Source: a virus. Taken from it: a stretch of 25,606 nt of DNA. The notes beneath the pieces were generated by a model. It was given only the letters and a program-made list of their open reading frames with translations, was not told where the DNA came from and made no database searches. The position numbers were made by a program, and so were the translations under genes. The stretch is from positions 1 to 25,606 of the IMG/VR virus record IMGVR_UViG_3300045733_000385; one strand, written 5' to 3'. This document shows positions 7,923 through 15,310 of this stretch, piece by piece (position 1 is the stretch's first letter; every line of letters begins with the position of its first letter).

Positions 7923-8529
7923 AGAAAGTTTTCCTCACCCACCAAATCCCACATTCCTTTTTAGTTGGAAGGACATGAAGCACTGTCTCTGGCACAAAGA
8001 CACGATCTGGAATGTCTGTCCTTGTAACCATTTTCGGGATCACTTCATCCACGGCCATTTTCACTTCTCTACCTTCACCGTCGTTGTAGTCGTGTCCCGC
8101 CAAAACACAATTCTCCTTAACCTTACGATGCCATAACCTCACGTCAGCCTTGGTCAACTCGTATCGGTGAGAAGCATCAATGAAAACGAAATCGAAATGG
8201 TTGTCTGGAAACTCACAAGATGCTTCCAAGCTATTTTTGGGCATGATCTCCACATGTTGAAGAAGATCCGCATTTCGTAGATTCTTCCACAACTCCCGAT
8301 ACTGTTTTCCTCCACCGTAAGAAAGATCGTCTATTAAGTAAAACTGAACGGTCTTGCCAAGATTCAAGATAGATTCAGCCAGATAGATAGCGGAAGCACC
8401 ATCTGCAACGCCCACCTCCGCAATAACGGAATTATCCGGAAGAGACTGAGCAATGGATTCGTAGAACGATTCAAAATCAAACATCCTCTTAGACATCGTT
8501 TTATGATACTCTCTCATAGACGAATCCAA
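7906..8529 (-). CDS. Class I SAM-dependent methyltransferase
   Basis: A 207-residue protein. Motif I is VIAEVGVADGASAIYLAES (35-53), with an acidic IDDLSYGGG after the second strand, then FVFIDASHRYELTKADVRLW and AGHDYNDGEGREV. These are typical of the Methyltransf_24-like group. ATG at 8529 would overlap the GT11 gene by 16 bases; the in-frame ATG four codons later (MREYHK) is an alternative that nearly removes the overlap. Likely sugar or small-molecule methylation within the cassette. Confidence 0.8.
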   Translation of the reverse strand: MDSSMREYHKTMSKRMFDFESFYESIAQSLPDNSVIAEVGVADGASAIYLAESILNLGKTVQFYLIDDLSYGGGKQYRELWKNLRNADLLQHVEIMPKNSLEASCEFPDNHFDFVFIDASHRYELTKADVRLWHRKVKENCVLAGHDYNDGEGREVKMAVDEVIPKMVTRTDIPDRVFVPETVLHVLPTKKECGIWWVRKTFYAKLI

Positions 8530-9260
8530 TTTTCAGGAACAATATCGCTGACATCTAAACCCCCGTGGCCCGGAACAAACCACAAACGAGGCATTATCAT
8601 CCGCTTCTTAGGGTTCTGATTAAGATATCCTCCCCAGAGACTAAACGTGCTGGCGCTGCCAATTTGATGTTCACACCAACTCATTTCCGTAAGGTCTTGA
8701 AGTGGATCTTTTCGCTTGGAAAAACTGACATCCTTCCTGTGACCAAACGTCTCTTTGCAATAAGCAATATCATCCGAAAAGAAAATGAAGTGGTAGCCGG
8801 GAAACTGGCGCATTGCTTCCTCAATCCATTCCTTGGGGACAGGTGGATGCTTGTGTGTGAGTCTCAGATAATCCCCACGGCGAAGATGCACCGAAACGAA
8901 TCCATCTAGTTGCTTCCATTCCAATCCAAATGCCGCGATGACTTCCTTGCGGAACTCCTTGAAGTATTTTTCTGTCTGCCAGTATCCATCCAACACGATC
9001 TGCTTACCTTCCCATTCCAGTTTGTAAGGAAGCTCTTGGTAAGCATGTGTTCCCTCCTCAATCCTCACCACTGGAGCAGAATTGTCCCATCTGGGATTTG
9101 CCAAATGTTGAAAATAGATCGGATTATGAACTGGACTCTTGGTGTGATCAGGGACAGAAAACTCCAATCCATGCCGCCATGCGTAGCCCATAGCTGCCGC
9201 AATTTGGAAGCAGTAATTTCCTAATCTTCCGTATGTAAGCGGACGCACTATCCCCTTCAT
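8514..9260 (-). CDS. Glycosyltransferase family 11 (alpha-1,2-fucosyltransferase-like)
   Basis: A 248-residue protein with all GT11 hallmarks: GRLGNYCFQIAAA (11-23), LDGYWQTEKYF (90-100), VHLRRGDY (124-131, the GDP-fucose binding HxRRxD motif), FFSDD (160-164) and IGSASTFSLWGGYLN (200-214). Known members transfer L-fucose from GDP-L-fucose in alpha-1,2 linkage. GDP-L-galactose differs from GDP-L-fucose only by a 6-hydroxyl, and the epimerase in this operon should make it, so the true donor may be GDP-L-galactose (inference). It overlaps the GT2 gene upstream by 4 bases. Confidence 0.9.
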   Translation of the reverse strand: MKGIVRPLTYGRLGNYCFQIAAAMGYAWRHGLEFSVPDHTKSPVHNPIYFQHLANPRWDNSAPVVRIEEGTHAYQELPYKLEWEGKQIVLDGYWQTEKYFKEFRKEVIAAFGLEWKQLDGFVSVHLRRGDYLRLTHKHPPVPKEWIEEAMRQFPGYHFIFFSDDIAYCKETFGHRKDVSFSKRKDPLQDLTEMSWCEHQIGSASTFSLWGGYLNQNPKKRMIMPRLWFVPGHGGLDVSDIVPENWIRL

Positions 9261-9955
9261 TCCAATCCTTTCAATTTTCGCTCCACTTCCTTAGCGAAAT
9301 CCTTCGTTTTGTGGACATTGTTCTTGTAGTGACTGCCCGCGTGGACTCGATGAAAGTAACGAAGTCCAGGAACAATCGTCATTCGCTTTCCACCATTCAA
9401 GAGACGATATGCTTGGTAAATACTATCCGCCGTGTTGGGCTCTGCCCCATAATCCCACACTCGCAACCAATCATCCCGATGGAAGAAGTAATTGGCCGTG
9501 TTCAATGCCGTGAAAAAGTGGGGCTTGTCCGCAAACAAGTGGACATTCTCCCGTGTGATCGTCTCACCAGCAAAAGCCGTGTAATCAAAATGAGGCTCAG
9601 CATACTCCGGACAGTAAACCACGTCATCCTCCCATTTCAGCAAAGCAAACAACGTGTCCAGATACTTCACCGGCATTATGTTGTCGTCATCAAACAGAAT
9701 CACCCAAGGCCACGTAGCACGCTCAACAGCCGCATGCTTGTTCCGGTAGCAATCCAAATTCTGCTCGTTCTGGTAGAGCTTGACCTTGGGATGTGTCTCG
9801 AAAAGGGAATGCAACTTCTCGAAAGATCCGTCTGTACTGGCGTCATCTGACAACACGATTTCCCCAATCCGATCGTCCTCCAACACGAACGCCAAACACT
9901 CAGTCAAAAAGTCGTAACGATTGTAAGTGGGAATGACGAGGCTGACAGGCATCAT
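9257..9955 (-). CDS. Glycosyltransferase family 2
   Basis: A 232-residue protein with the classic GT2 start VSLVIPTYNRYDFL, the first acidic pair LSDDASTDGS (35-44) and the metal-binding FDDDN (88-92). After about residue 110 the C-terminal half is variable, with an FFHRDDWLRVWDYG segment. It is the first gene of the glycan cassette, beginning 6 bases after the MuF stop. The sugar cannot be read from sequence. Confidence 0.88.
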   Translation of the reverse strand: MMPVSLVIPTYNRYDFLTECLAFVLEDDRIGEIVLSDDASTDGSFEKLHSLFETHPKVKLYQNEQNLDCYRNKHAAVERATWPWVILFDDDNIMPVKYLDTLFALLKWEDDVVYCPEYAEPHFDYTAFAGETITRENVHLFADKPHFFTALNTANYFFHRDDWLRVWDYGAEPNTADSIYQAYRLLNGGKRMTIVPGLRYFHRVHAGSHYKNNVHKTKDFAKEVERKLKGLE

Positions 9956-9961
9956 AATTTA

Positions 9962-11839
9962 CTAGATTTTTCTAATAGATTTCTTGGATTGTTCTATGTA
10001 GGGCATCCATGAACAACGACAATTATGACTTGCAATCCCCTGTGCCATGTAATAGCCTGTTTCCGTCTCCAAATTAAAAACATGACCATGAAACGAAACG
10101 ACACCTACAGAAACTATTTGATCCAGAAACACAGGGCCGGAATCACCGCTGGAGAGCTTGCCCGCGAGTATGGTGTCACTAGCAAGGTGATTGTTCGTGA
10201 CCTTGGTCCTGAATACAGAGCCATTGGGCGTCCCGCTAAAATCTGTGCCTCTGATGCCGTGTCGGACTACGTTTCTGGAATGTCTTGTCTGGCTGTCGCT
10301 AACAAGCATGGAGTTTCCAGAACCACAATTATGAATCGACTCGCAAAAGCGGGCATCACTCCCCGAAATGCCAGCGAGGCTGAAACACTGAGATGGTCGC
10401 AAATGTCTCCTGAACAACGTGCGAACCAAGTCAAATACGCCCACGCTGCCACCCTTGGAAAAGAAGTCCCAATTGAAAGACTTTGCAAATCGGCTCAAAC
10501 AAAACAGGAGAATCCTGAATGCTTGATTTCCCCCTTGGAAACCAAACTGCAAAGCATGTTGCTTAAACGAGGGGTAAAAACTACCCCCCAAGTGGCCATC
10601 GGTCCATATAACTGCGACTTGGCCTTCGGTACCATCGCCGTGGAAGTCTGGGGCGGACATTGGCACTTCACGGGACGCCACCTTGCAAGACTCAGCGAAC
10701 GCTTCAACTACATCCTGAATGCGGGCTGGTGCCTTCTTGTTGTCGTAATTGTGAAAGGAAGATTCCCACTCAACACTGCCGTCGCAGATTACATGGCTTC
10801 CTTTTTGAAGCGTGCAAGCAGCAACCCACCGCCCATCGCAAAGTATCGGGTGATTTGGGGTGCAAATGAGTTCGCGGTTTCTGGCCGTTTTGAGAACAAT
10901 CACATCTCCATCGTACCGCCGTTTAGTGGCCGCCGTAATTCGATCACGGGCAAGTATGAGACTATCGCCTGGTAGGCAATTTACGTGCAAAGGAATTACC
11001 CCACGCGCTTCCTCAATCGTATAAATCTTTCCATCTAAAGGAGCGCAAATATCACAGACCCGATCATCTCCAACGGTAGAAAGTTCAGCTCTCAACCCCA
11101 ATTCCTCCACACCCAATCTCACAAAACTGTCAAGTTGCCCCTCTGCATGGGCAGAAATTAGCTCCGATCTGGCGATCATCAAAGCTCGTTTGAAAGTTAA
11201 TCCATCTATCGTTCTGGCCATCTCCCGAGCAATGGGAAGAACTCCACGACCATCAATCATCCCTTGGGCTAGGATTCGATTCATGTCCGCCGCCATGGAG
11301 GCCGTGACCCCTTTCAACTGCTCAAAAGCACGGGTGGCTAGGAGTTGGACCTTGGACATCATTTCCGGCTGGCCAAACGCTGTCCGAAGGAAGACTTCCA
11401 AGGATTGTTCCCCAATTCCCGCCTGTTCCGCCAAAGAGCCAGCCCTGGATGCCATGAAAGCGTTGATCTGTCCTCTTTTGTAAGCAGATTCGATGTAAGT
11501 AGCCGTCCAAGGCTGCCCAAGTGGTGTCCCGGGGGCCACCGAGAACACGCCAATTTCTATCTGTTGTTTTAGCCAGTTATTGAAGGCAGTCAGTTTCGCG
11601 GCATCCGTCAAGAATTGGTGTTCCCTTGGCTGAGGCTGTGCCATGAACACAAGAGGCTTCCTTTCCTTCATCCCCAAGGCATCCGTTTCCATGAAAAACT
11701 TGACTACCTCCCGCCGCAACTTAGCAAACCTCCGCTTCATATCTGCCATAAATGCACGGCGCAACATGGTCGTGCGTGTAGGGTCCACCCCCAAAGGGTT
11801 AAACTTTCTGGCAGCGTGAAGATGAAGAGCGTGTGACAT
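9962..11839 (-). CDS. MuF-like head morphogenesis/minor capsid protein, interrupted by an intein
   Basis: A 625-residue precursor; the frame also extends upstream to 11911. I chose ATG at 11839 because it lies one base after the portal stop (TGACATG), whereas 11911 would overlap the portal by 71 bases. The N-terminal extein (1-287) is helical and ends in the MuF signature: VCDICAPLDG (Cys262, Cys265), IEEARGVIP, LHVN. The C-terminal extein is only 19 residues, starting CRCSWMPYIE. After splicing, the two join to the family motif P-x-H-x-N-C-R-C, giving a 306-residue mature protein. MuF/SPP1 gp7-type proteins sit in the head near the portal, and the position after the portal is normal. The intein occupies residues 288-606. 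Confidence 0.92.
   Translation of the reverse strand: MSHALHLHAARKFNPLGVDPTRTTMLRRAFMADMKRRFAKLRREVVKFFMETDALGMKERKPLVFMAQPQPREHQFLTDAAKLTAFNNWLKQQIEIGVFSVAPGTPLGQPWTATYIESAYKRGQINAFMASRAGSLAEQAGIGEQSLEVFLRTAFGQPEMMSKVQLLATRAFEQLKGVTASMAADMNRILAQGMIDGRGVLPIAREMARTIDGLTFKRALMIARSELISAHAEGQLDSFVRLGVEELGLRAELSTVGDDRVCDICAPLDGKIYTIEEARGVIPLHVNCLPGDSLILARDRITAATKRRYDGDVIVLKTARNRELICTPNHPILCDGRWVAACTLQKGSHVICDGSVEWESSFHNYDNKKAPARIQDVVEAFAESCKVASREVPMSAPDFHGDGTEGQVAVIWTDGHLGGSFYPSFKQHALQFGFQGGNQAFRILLFCLSRFAKSFNWDFFSKGGSVGVFDLVRTLFRRHLRPSQCFSLAGISGSDARFCESIHNCGSGNSMLVSDSQTRHSRNVVRHGIRGTDFSGTPNGSVFRTKVTNNHLASDTILAGKLSSGDSGPVFLDQIVSVGVVSFHGHVFNLETETGYYMAQGIASHNCRCSWMPYIEQSKKSIRKI
10022..10978 (-). other. 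Intein in MuF protein (319 aa)
   Basis: It begins CLPGDSLILARD (block A, Cys1). Block B is CTPNHPILCDGRWVAA (about intein residues 39-54, with T-x-x-H). Block F/G is VFNLETETGYYMAQG followed by IASHN, with the penultimate His, terminal Asn319 and an extein Cys at +1. All residues needed for class 1 splicing are present. The region between the splicing halves (about 70-290) shows no same-strand LAGLIDADG or HNH endonuclease; instead an endonuclease is encoded on the opposite strand across the whole intein. Insertion is exactly in the conserved HVN/CRC motif of MuF, the sort of invariant site that favours homing. Confidence 0.94.
10082..10975 (+). CDS. Vsr/EDxHD-like homing endonuclease, encoded antisense inside the intein
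   Basis: From ATG 10082 the protein has 297 residues. The frame also has ATG at 10025, but those 19 codons are just the antisense of intein block F/G. Two helix-turn-helix stretches (ITAGELAREYGVTSKVIVRD near 21-40, then AVANKHGVSRTTIMNRLAKA near 72-91) lead into NASEAETLRWSQMSPEQRA, a segment seen in free-standing homing endonucleases. A PD-(D/E)xK/Vsr-like nuclease follows at about 148-231: PLETKL (Glu153), GPYNCDLAF (Asp179), AVEVWGGHWH (Glu188, His193, His195), then ERFNYILNAGWCLLVVVI. This resembles the I-Bth0305I group and DUF559/Vsr proteins. The TAG stop is the complement of intein codon 2. No SD site is visible. Probable role: cleaving intein-less MuF alleles. Confidence 0.85.
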   Translation: MTMKRNDTYRNYLIQKHRAGITAGELAREYGVTSKVIVRDLGPEYRAIGRPAKICASDAVSDYVSGMSCLAVANKHGVSRTTIMNRLAKAGITPRNASEAETLRWSQMSPEQRANQVKYAHAATLGKEVPIERLCKSAQTKQENPECLISPLETKLQSMLLKRGVKTTPQVAIGPYNCDLAFGTIAVEVWGGHWHFTGRHLARLSERFNYILNAGWCLLVVVIVKGRFPLNTAVADYMASFLKRASSNPPPIAKYRVIWGANEFAVSGRFENNHISIVPPFSGRRNSITGKYETIAW

Positions 11840-11840
11840 G

Positions 11841-13271
11841 TCACTCGCCCGCGTTGCGAGCCAAAGCTGGATTTGCTCTGGGATTCGCCGGAGCCAGATC
11901 AGGAGGAGCAAACAAACTCACCCCATCCGTTTGCGCCATCTGTTTCTCCGATGCGTCAATAATGGCCTGTGCCTCCTCATCCGTCATCCCAAGAACAAGG
12001 GTCAAGTAGTGGAAGGGGGGAAGCATCGTGTCCACACCACCCTGCACATACTTGGCGAGAGCGTTCGTCTGCTTCTCTGCCACCGCCGCCTTATCCTGAT
12101 CGGTGGGACTGTTGAAATCCGGCCACGAAATCTTAACCTGTGCCGGTTTGGGCAAAATCCCAAATGCTATCAGACGGTCCACAAACGGACGGACGATAAA
12201 CGGATTGATATACTCCACACAGCGGCGCTGAAGCCGGCGATTCCAAACCCGAATGTCCTGCTCCGATGCCAACTGACCAACCTCAACTCCCATCAAGATG
12301 CGCCACGGCACACCAATGGCCATGGCGATCAACCGCACTTGAATCTCCATGTGCGGGCGAGGGTCCGCAATCTGAATGGCCAGACTCTTCACCGTCATCC
12401 CCGTGGTGGCAATGTAACGCTGGAGTCCATCCATGTAAGCCTCCATCTGTTCCTTGGTGGCTTTCTCATCCAACTCCACCTCACCCTCAACAGGAACAGC
12501 TTCCACGGAAAGACCCGGGAATCCACCCTTCCAAAACATTTCTCCCGCGCCCCCGGCAATCTTCTTCAGATCCAAGATGCGATTGTAGATCCGTTCCAAA
12601 CGCGGACATCCATAAACCTCCGAGTTGGTTCGATTATCCGCTAAATGGATTATTCTACTCCAGTGAACCGTTTGAGAGGAAGAAAGCGTGCTTCCCTCCA
12701 TGGCCTCATCACTGAACTGAATGGAGTATTTGGTAGGTTGTCCGAAACGAGGGTTGGATGAATCCGTTTGCAATGTTCTCACCTGAATCAAGGACTCATC
12801 GAACGGACGAACGAAGAGCAGTTTCAAGTCAGTGGGGACTTGCGTGGATTCCCCCATTTCATCCAATCCCTCCACGGGTTCACTCATCGGCTTCCCGTCA
12901 TTGAGCCCCAGCAACAGCACGCCAAACCGGCCAATGCCGCTCAAAACATCCGCCCGGTGGAGGAAGTAGAAAATCCTTAATCGTTCTTGTAGACCCGTCC
13001 ACGCTTTCTCAAACTCCGTTTCCTTCTGGTCCTCTGTCTCGTAAACGACGGGATCATTGCCCCAGCATTCCTCCGGGTAGAGACTGATAATTCGTGCTGC
13101 CATGTCACCCCGTTTGAAGGCAAGTGTGTTGTCTTCAATGCTGACCTCCGAAGGATGGCCGCACTCCGATTCGATGTTCTTGCGTGTGTCCGTGAGCCGG
13201 CGCAACCACGCGGCCCGCATGGTCATCGCATTGTTGATGAAATTACTGAAAAAGTTTGCTTTCACATTCAC
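11841..13271 (-). CDS. Portal protein (DUF1073-like)
   Basis: A 476-residue protein, a normal length for the family. Recognisable segments are AARIISLYPEECWGNDPVVYE (about 57-77), DVLSGIGRFGVLLLGLNDG (107-125), the RIIHLADNRTNSEVYGCPRLERIYNRI segment and LIAMAIGVPWRILMGVEVGQLAS. The family forms the dodecameric ring through which DNA enters the head. The position between terminase and MuF supports this. The leader AACTTGTGA before ATG has no SD site. The C-terminus ends in an Ala/Pro-rich tail. Confidence 0.88.
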   Translation of the reverse strand: MNVKANFFSNFINNAMTMRAAWLRRLTDTRKNIESECGHPSEVSIEDNTLAFKRGDMAARIISLYPEECWGNDPVVYETEDQKETEFEKAWTGLQERLRIFYFLHRADVLSGIGRFGVLLLGLNDGKPMSEPVEGLDEMGESTQVPTDLKLLFVRPFDESLIQVRTLQTDSSNPRFGQPTKYSIQFSDEAMEGSTLSSSQTVHWSRIIHLADNRTNSEVYGCPRLERIYNRILDLKKIAGGAGEMFWKGGFPGLSVEAVPVEGEVELDEKATKEQMEAYMDGLQRYIATTGMTVKSLAIQIADPRPHMEIQVRLIAMAIGVPWRILMGVEVGQLASEQDIRVWNRRLQRRCVEYINPFIVRPFVDRLIAFGILPKPAQVKISWPDFNSPTDQDKAAVAEKQTNALAKYVQGGVDTMLPPFHYLTLVLGMTDEEAQAIIDASEKQMAQTDGVSLFAPPDLAPANPRANPALARNAGE

Positions 13272-13315
13272 AAGTTAGCAAAGGAATTTGGGAGTGCCTA
13301 CAAGAATGTTTCACA

Positions 13316-13681
13316 CTAACAATGCTCATCCAACAACGGAATTTGCAGATTCTTAGGACATGCTCCAAATGGATTCACTGGACCACCACTTGAACACGAA
13401 CCCATCCAGCATCCGCACTGGTAAGCACAATCATTGGTTCCGCCATGATCTCCATAGTCATGCCCTCCAAACTTTTTTGGATTCACTCGTAAAGCGTGCT
13501 TCATTCCCCCCTGCTCATGCCAAACATCATGGCCTTTACGATTCCACTTCTTCTCCACATCCTCAGCAGCCTTACGAATCCGTTTATTTTCACGATCACA
13601 CTTCTCACATCGAACAGCCAATTCTGGAGTGGGATGTTCGTGATTACACTCATCACAGATGAATCTAATAACTTGTCTCAT
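13316..13681 (-). CDS. Cysteine-rich small protein with zinc-finger-like start
   Basis: A 121-residue protein. The N-terminus has FICDECNHEHPTPELAVRCEKCD, two CxxC knuckles 13 residues apart, suggesting a zinc ribbon. A basic helix follows, then a Gly/His patch (KKFGGHDYGDHGGTND) and a Cys-rich tail (CAYQCGCWMGSC). The ATG is one base after the upstream stop (TGATATG). The function is unknown; zinc binding is inferred from cysteine spacing only. Confidence 0.6.
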   Translation of the reverse strand: MRQVIRFICDECNHEHPTPELAVRCEKCDRENKRIRKAAEDVEKKWNRKGHDVWHEQGGMKHALRVNPKKFGGHDYGDHGGTNDCAYQCGCWMGSCSSGGPVNPFGACPKNLQIPLLDEHC

Positions 13682-13682
13682 A

Positions 13683-13874
13683 TCAGTGTTTCACCGGACG
13701 GTTACGAAGACGCGATGCCTTGGCAATGGATTCCCGCTTCCGCTTCCATTTGCGTTTGGTGTCGTGCGGTTGGAAAACGGGGGCATCGTGACGGCCAGCC
13801 CCAGGCAATTCCCCAACATGACCACCCATGGCCATACCAGCCAACATTGCAGCAAGTACATTGGTTTTCTTCAT
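13683..13874 (-). CDS. Small basic phage protein
   Basis: A 63-residue protein, MKKTNVLAAMLAGMAMGGHV followed by a hydrophilic part ending in a strongly basic stretch with KRKWKRKRESIAKASR. I prefer this frame to an overlapping one (13702-13896) because it starts 9 bases after the terminase stop and abuts the next gene. Short Lys/Arg-rich proteins next to terminase genes are common in phages. The function is unknown. Confidence 0.55.
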   Translation of the reverse strand: MKKTNVLAAMLAGMAMGGHVGELPGAGRHDAPVFQPHDTKRKWKRKRESIAKASRLRNRPVKH

Positions 13875-13883
13875 ATTGTCTTG

Positions 13884-15305
13884 TTATGCCCGCCAACCGC
13901 CAATTCTGATTCTCTTTTTTGACAGGAAGTTAAAAGCCTGACTAGATGAATCTATTTGGTCCTTATACTTCCCCCTTGGGAAGAACCGCAACTCCTCAGT
14001 GTAATCCCGCGTCCATCCCCGTTTGAGCACATACACGTTACCTCCACCAACCTGAGAAGAGAACGGGTAGGCCCGCGTCTCCTTGTCCCCGGTGGGGTGT
14101 TGCGCGATAACCCGATAGCCGGCCAGATTGCGAATCGTGCTCTCCCCCGACTCCTTGCCCCCGGAACCACCCTCAAGTTCCAAAAGAATGGGAATCTCCA
14201 CCCCATCCATTTCAGCCGTGAACTTGATCTTCATTTCCCGCTTGGTGGGACTCCATCGCCCGCGCACGATGTCCAGCACCCAATAGTTCCCGTTTACATC
14301 CACTCCCATCAGCACTCCCACCGAGTAAGCACCGGCATCCGTTGACGCGGCCTTGTCCCATGACCGTGCCTTCCGAACCATCTTTACTTCCGGCTCATCC
14401 ACAATTCTTAATTCATTTACCTTAAACATGCCTCCCCCGGGAGGAACCGGCATCTGACATACTTGCGAGGCGTAACCATAATCCCCCAAATCCCTCCGCA
14501 TCGTTTCCAGCGTTTCCCTGGAAAGTCTAACTGGATCCAGCAAACCATCCTTGTAAAAAGCCGCCAGTTCCTTCGGTGCCACATCCTCCGTCAACTCCCC
14601 CGGCAAACAAATGTGACGCACCCCAACCCCCTTGGACTTCTCCAACATCTCCCCGGTGGGATCAGATTGGTGTAACCGTTGCTGAATCAGAATCGTCACC
14701 GTCACCTCCTTGTCCACCTTGCGGGAGGGAATCGTCGTCTCCATCCATCGGTTCACGGAACGAAGCTCAATCTCCGAATGGGCCTCCTCCGGGTTGATGG
14801 GATCGTCAATGATGAGGAAATGCCCATGGTATCCCGTCACCGCACCTCCGATGCCCGCCGAAAGTCTGAATCCCTTTTGTGTATTGGAGAACAGTTCCTT
14901 CATGTTCTCATCCGCCCGAAGCTCAATGTCCGGGAAACACCGCTTGTACAGTTCTGATTGGAGGATGTCCCGTGTCTTGAGCGAATCCTTCAACGCCACC
15001 TGATGGGCGTAGGACACACAGATGAACTTCGCCCCCGGCATCCTTGTCCACACCCAGGCCGGAAACATCTGGCTGCATAACGAACTTTTGGACGTTCCGG
15101 GTGGGACGTTAATAACTAAATCGTTTAATCTTGGCAATCCCTTGAAAACACGCTCCGCCACTTCCTGCAACTGTCCGCACAGATACTTGATGTGCCAGTT
15201 CATCTGGAGTTTCTCCGCGATAATCGTCCCCCAGAACTCCAACACGAAGTCATAGAACGATTCACGGCATACCGACGCCAACAGATCCTCTTTCTTGAAA
15301 TTCAT
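13884..15305 (-). CDS. terL: Terminase large subunit
   Basis: A 473-residue DNA packaging motor. The ATPase domain has a Walker A-type loop NVPPGTSKSS (66-75) and Walker B HFLIIDDPINPEE (162-174). The C-terminal nuclease domain shows the acidic residues of the RNase H-like fold: ARSWDKAAS (Asp317), LLELEGGSGG (Glu377) and KDQIDSSSQAF (Asp452). It translocates DNA into the prohead through the portal and cuts concatemers. It stands near the head of the leftward late block, after one small gene. Unusually, no small terminase gene lies beside it; the likely partner is at 22194-23039. Confidence 0.95.
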   Translation of the reverse strand: MNFKKEDLLASVCRESFYDFVLEFWGTIIAEKLQMNWHIKYLCGQLQEVAERVFKGLPRLNDLVINVPPGTSKSSLCSQMFPAWVWTRMPGAKFICVSYAHQVALKDSLKTRDILQSELYKRCFPDIELRADENMKELFSNTQKGFRLSAGIGGAVTGYHGHFLIIDDPINPEEAHSEIELRSVNRWMETTIPSRKVDKEVTVTILIQQRLHQSDPTGEMLEKSKGVGVRHICLPGELTEDVAPKELAAFYKDGLLDPVRLSRETLETMRRDLGDYGYASQVCQMPVPPGGGMFKVNELRIVDEPEVKMVRKARSWDKAASTDAGAYSVGVLMGVDVNGNYWVLDIVRGRWSPTKREMKIKFTAEMDGVEIPILLELEGGSGGKESGESTIRNLAGYRVIAQHPTGDKETRAYPFSSQVGGGNVYVLKRGWTRDYTEELRFFPRGKYKDQIDSSSQAFNFLSKKRIRIGGWRA

Positions 15306-15310
15306 GGGAT

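Noticed and set aside
9311-9850. 179-codon plus-strand frame
   Set aside because: Shadow of the GT2 gene; no motifs and no leader.
10025-10081. Start of the antisense endonuclease at ATG 10025
   Set aside because: These 19 codons only mirror intein block F/G and look unlike the HTH part; ATG 10082 is more natural.
11840-11911. Longer start of the MuF gene at 11911
   Set aside because: It would overlap the portal gene by 71 bases, while ATG 11839 lies one base after the portal stop.
11838-12644. 268-codon plus-strand open frame opposite the portal gene
   Set aside because: It has no recognisable domain, and the portal reading is well supported. It is a chance shadow, and a caution that antisense frames need homology.
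13702-13896. Alternative 64-codon minus-strand frame
   Set aside because: Overlaps the terminase end and the better-placed frame at 13683-13874.
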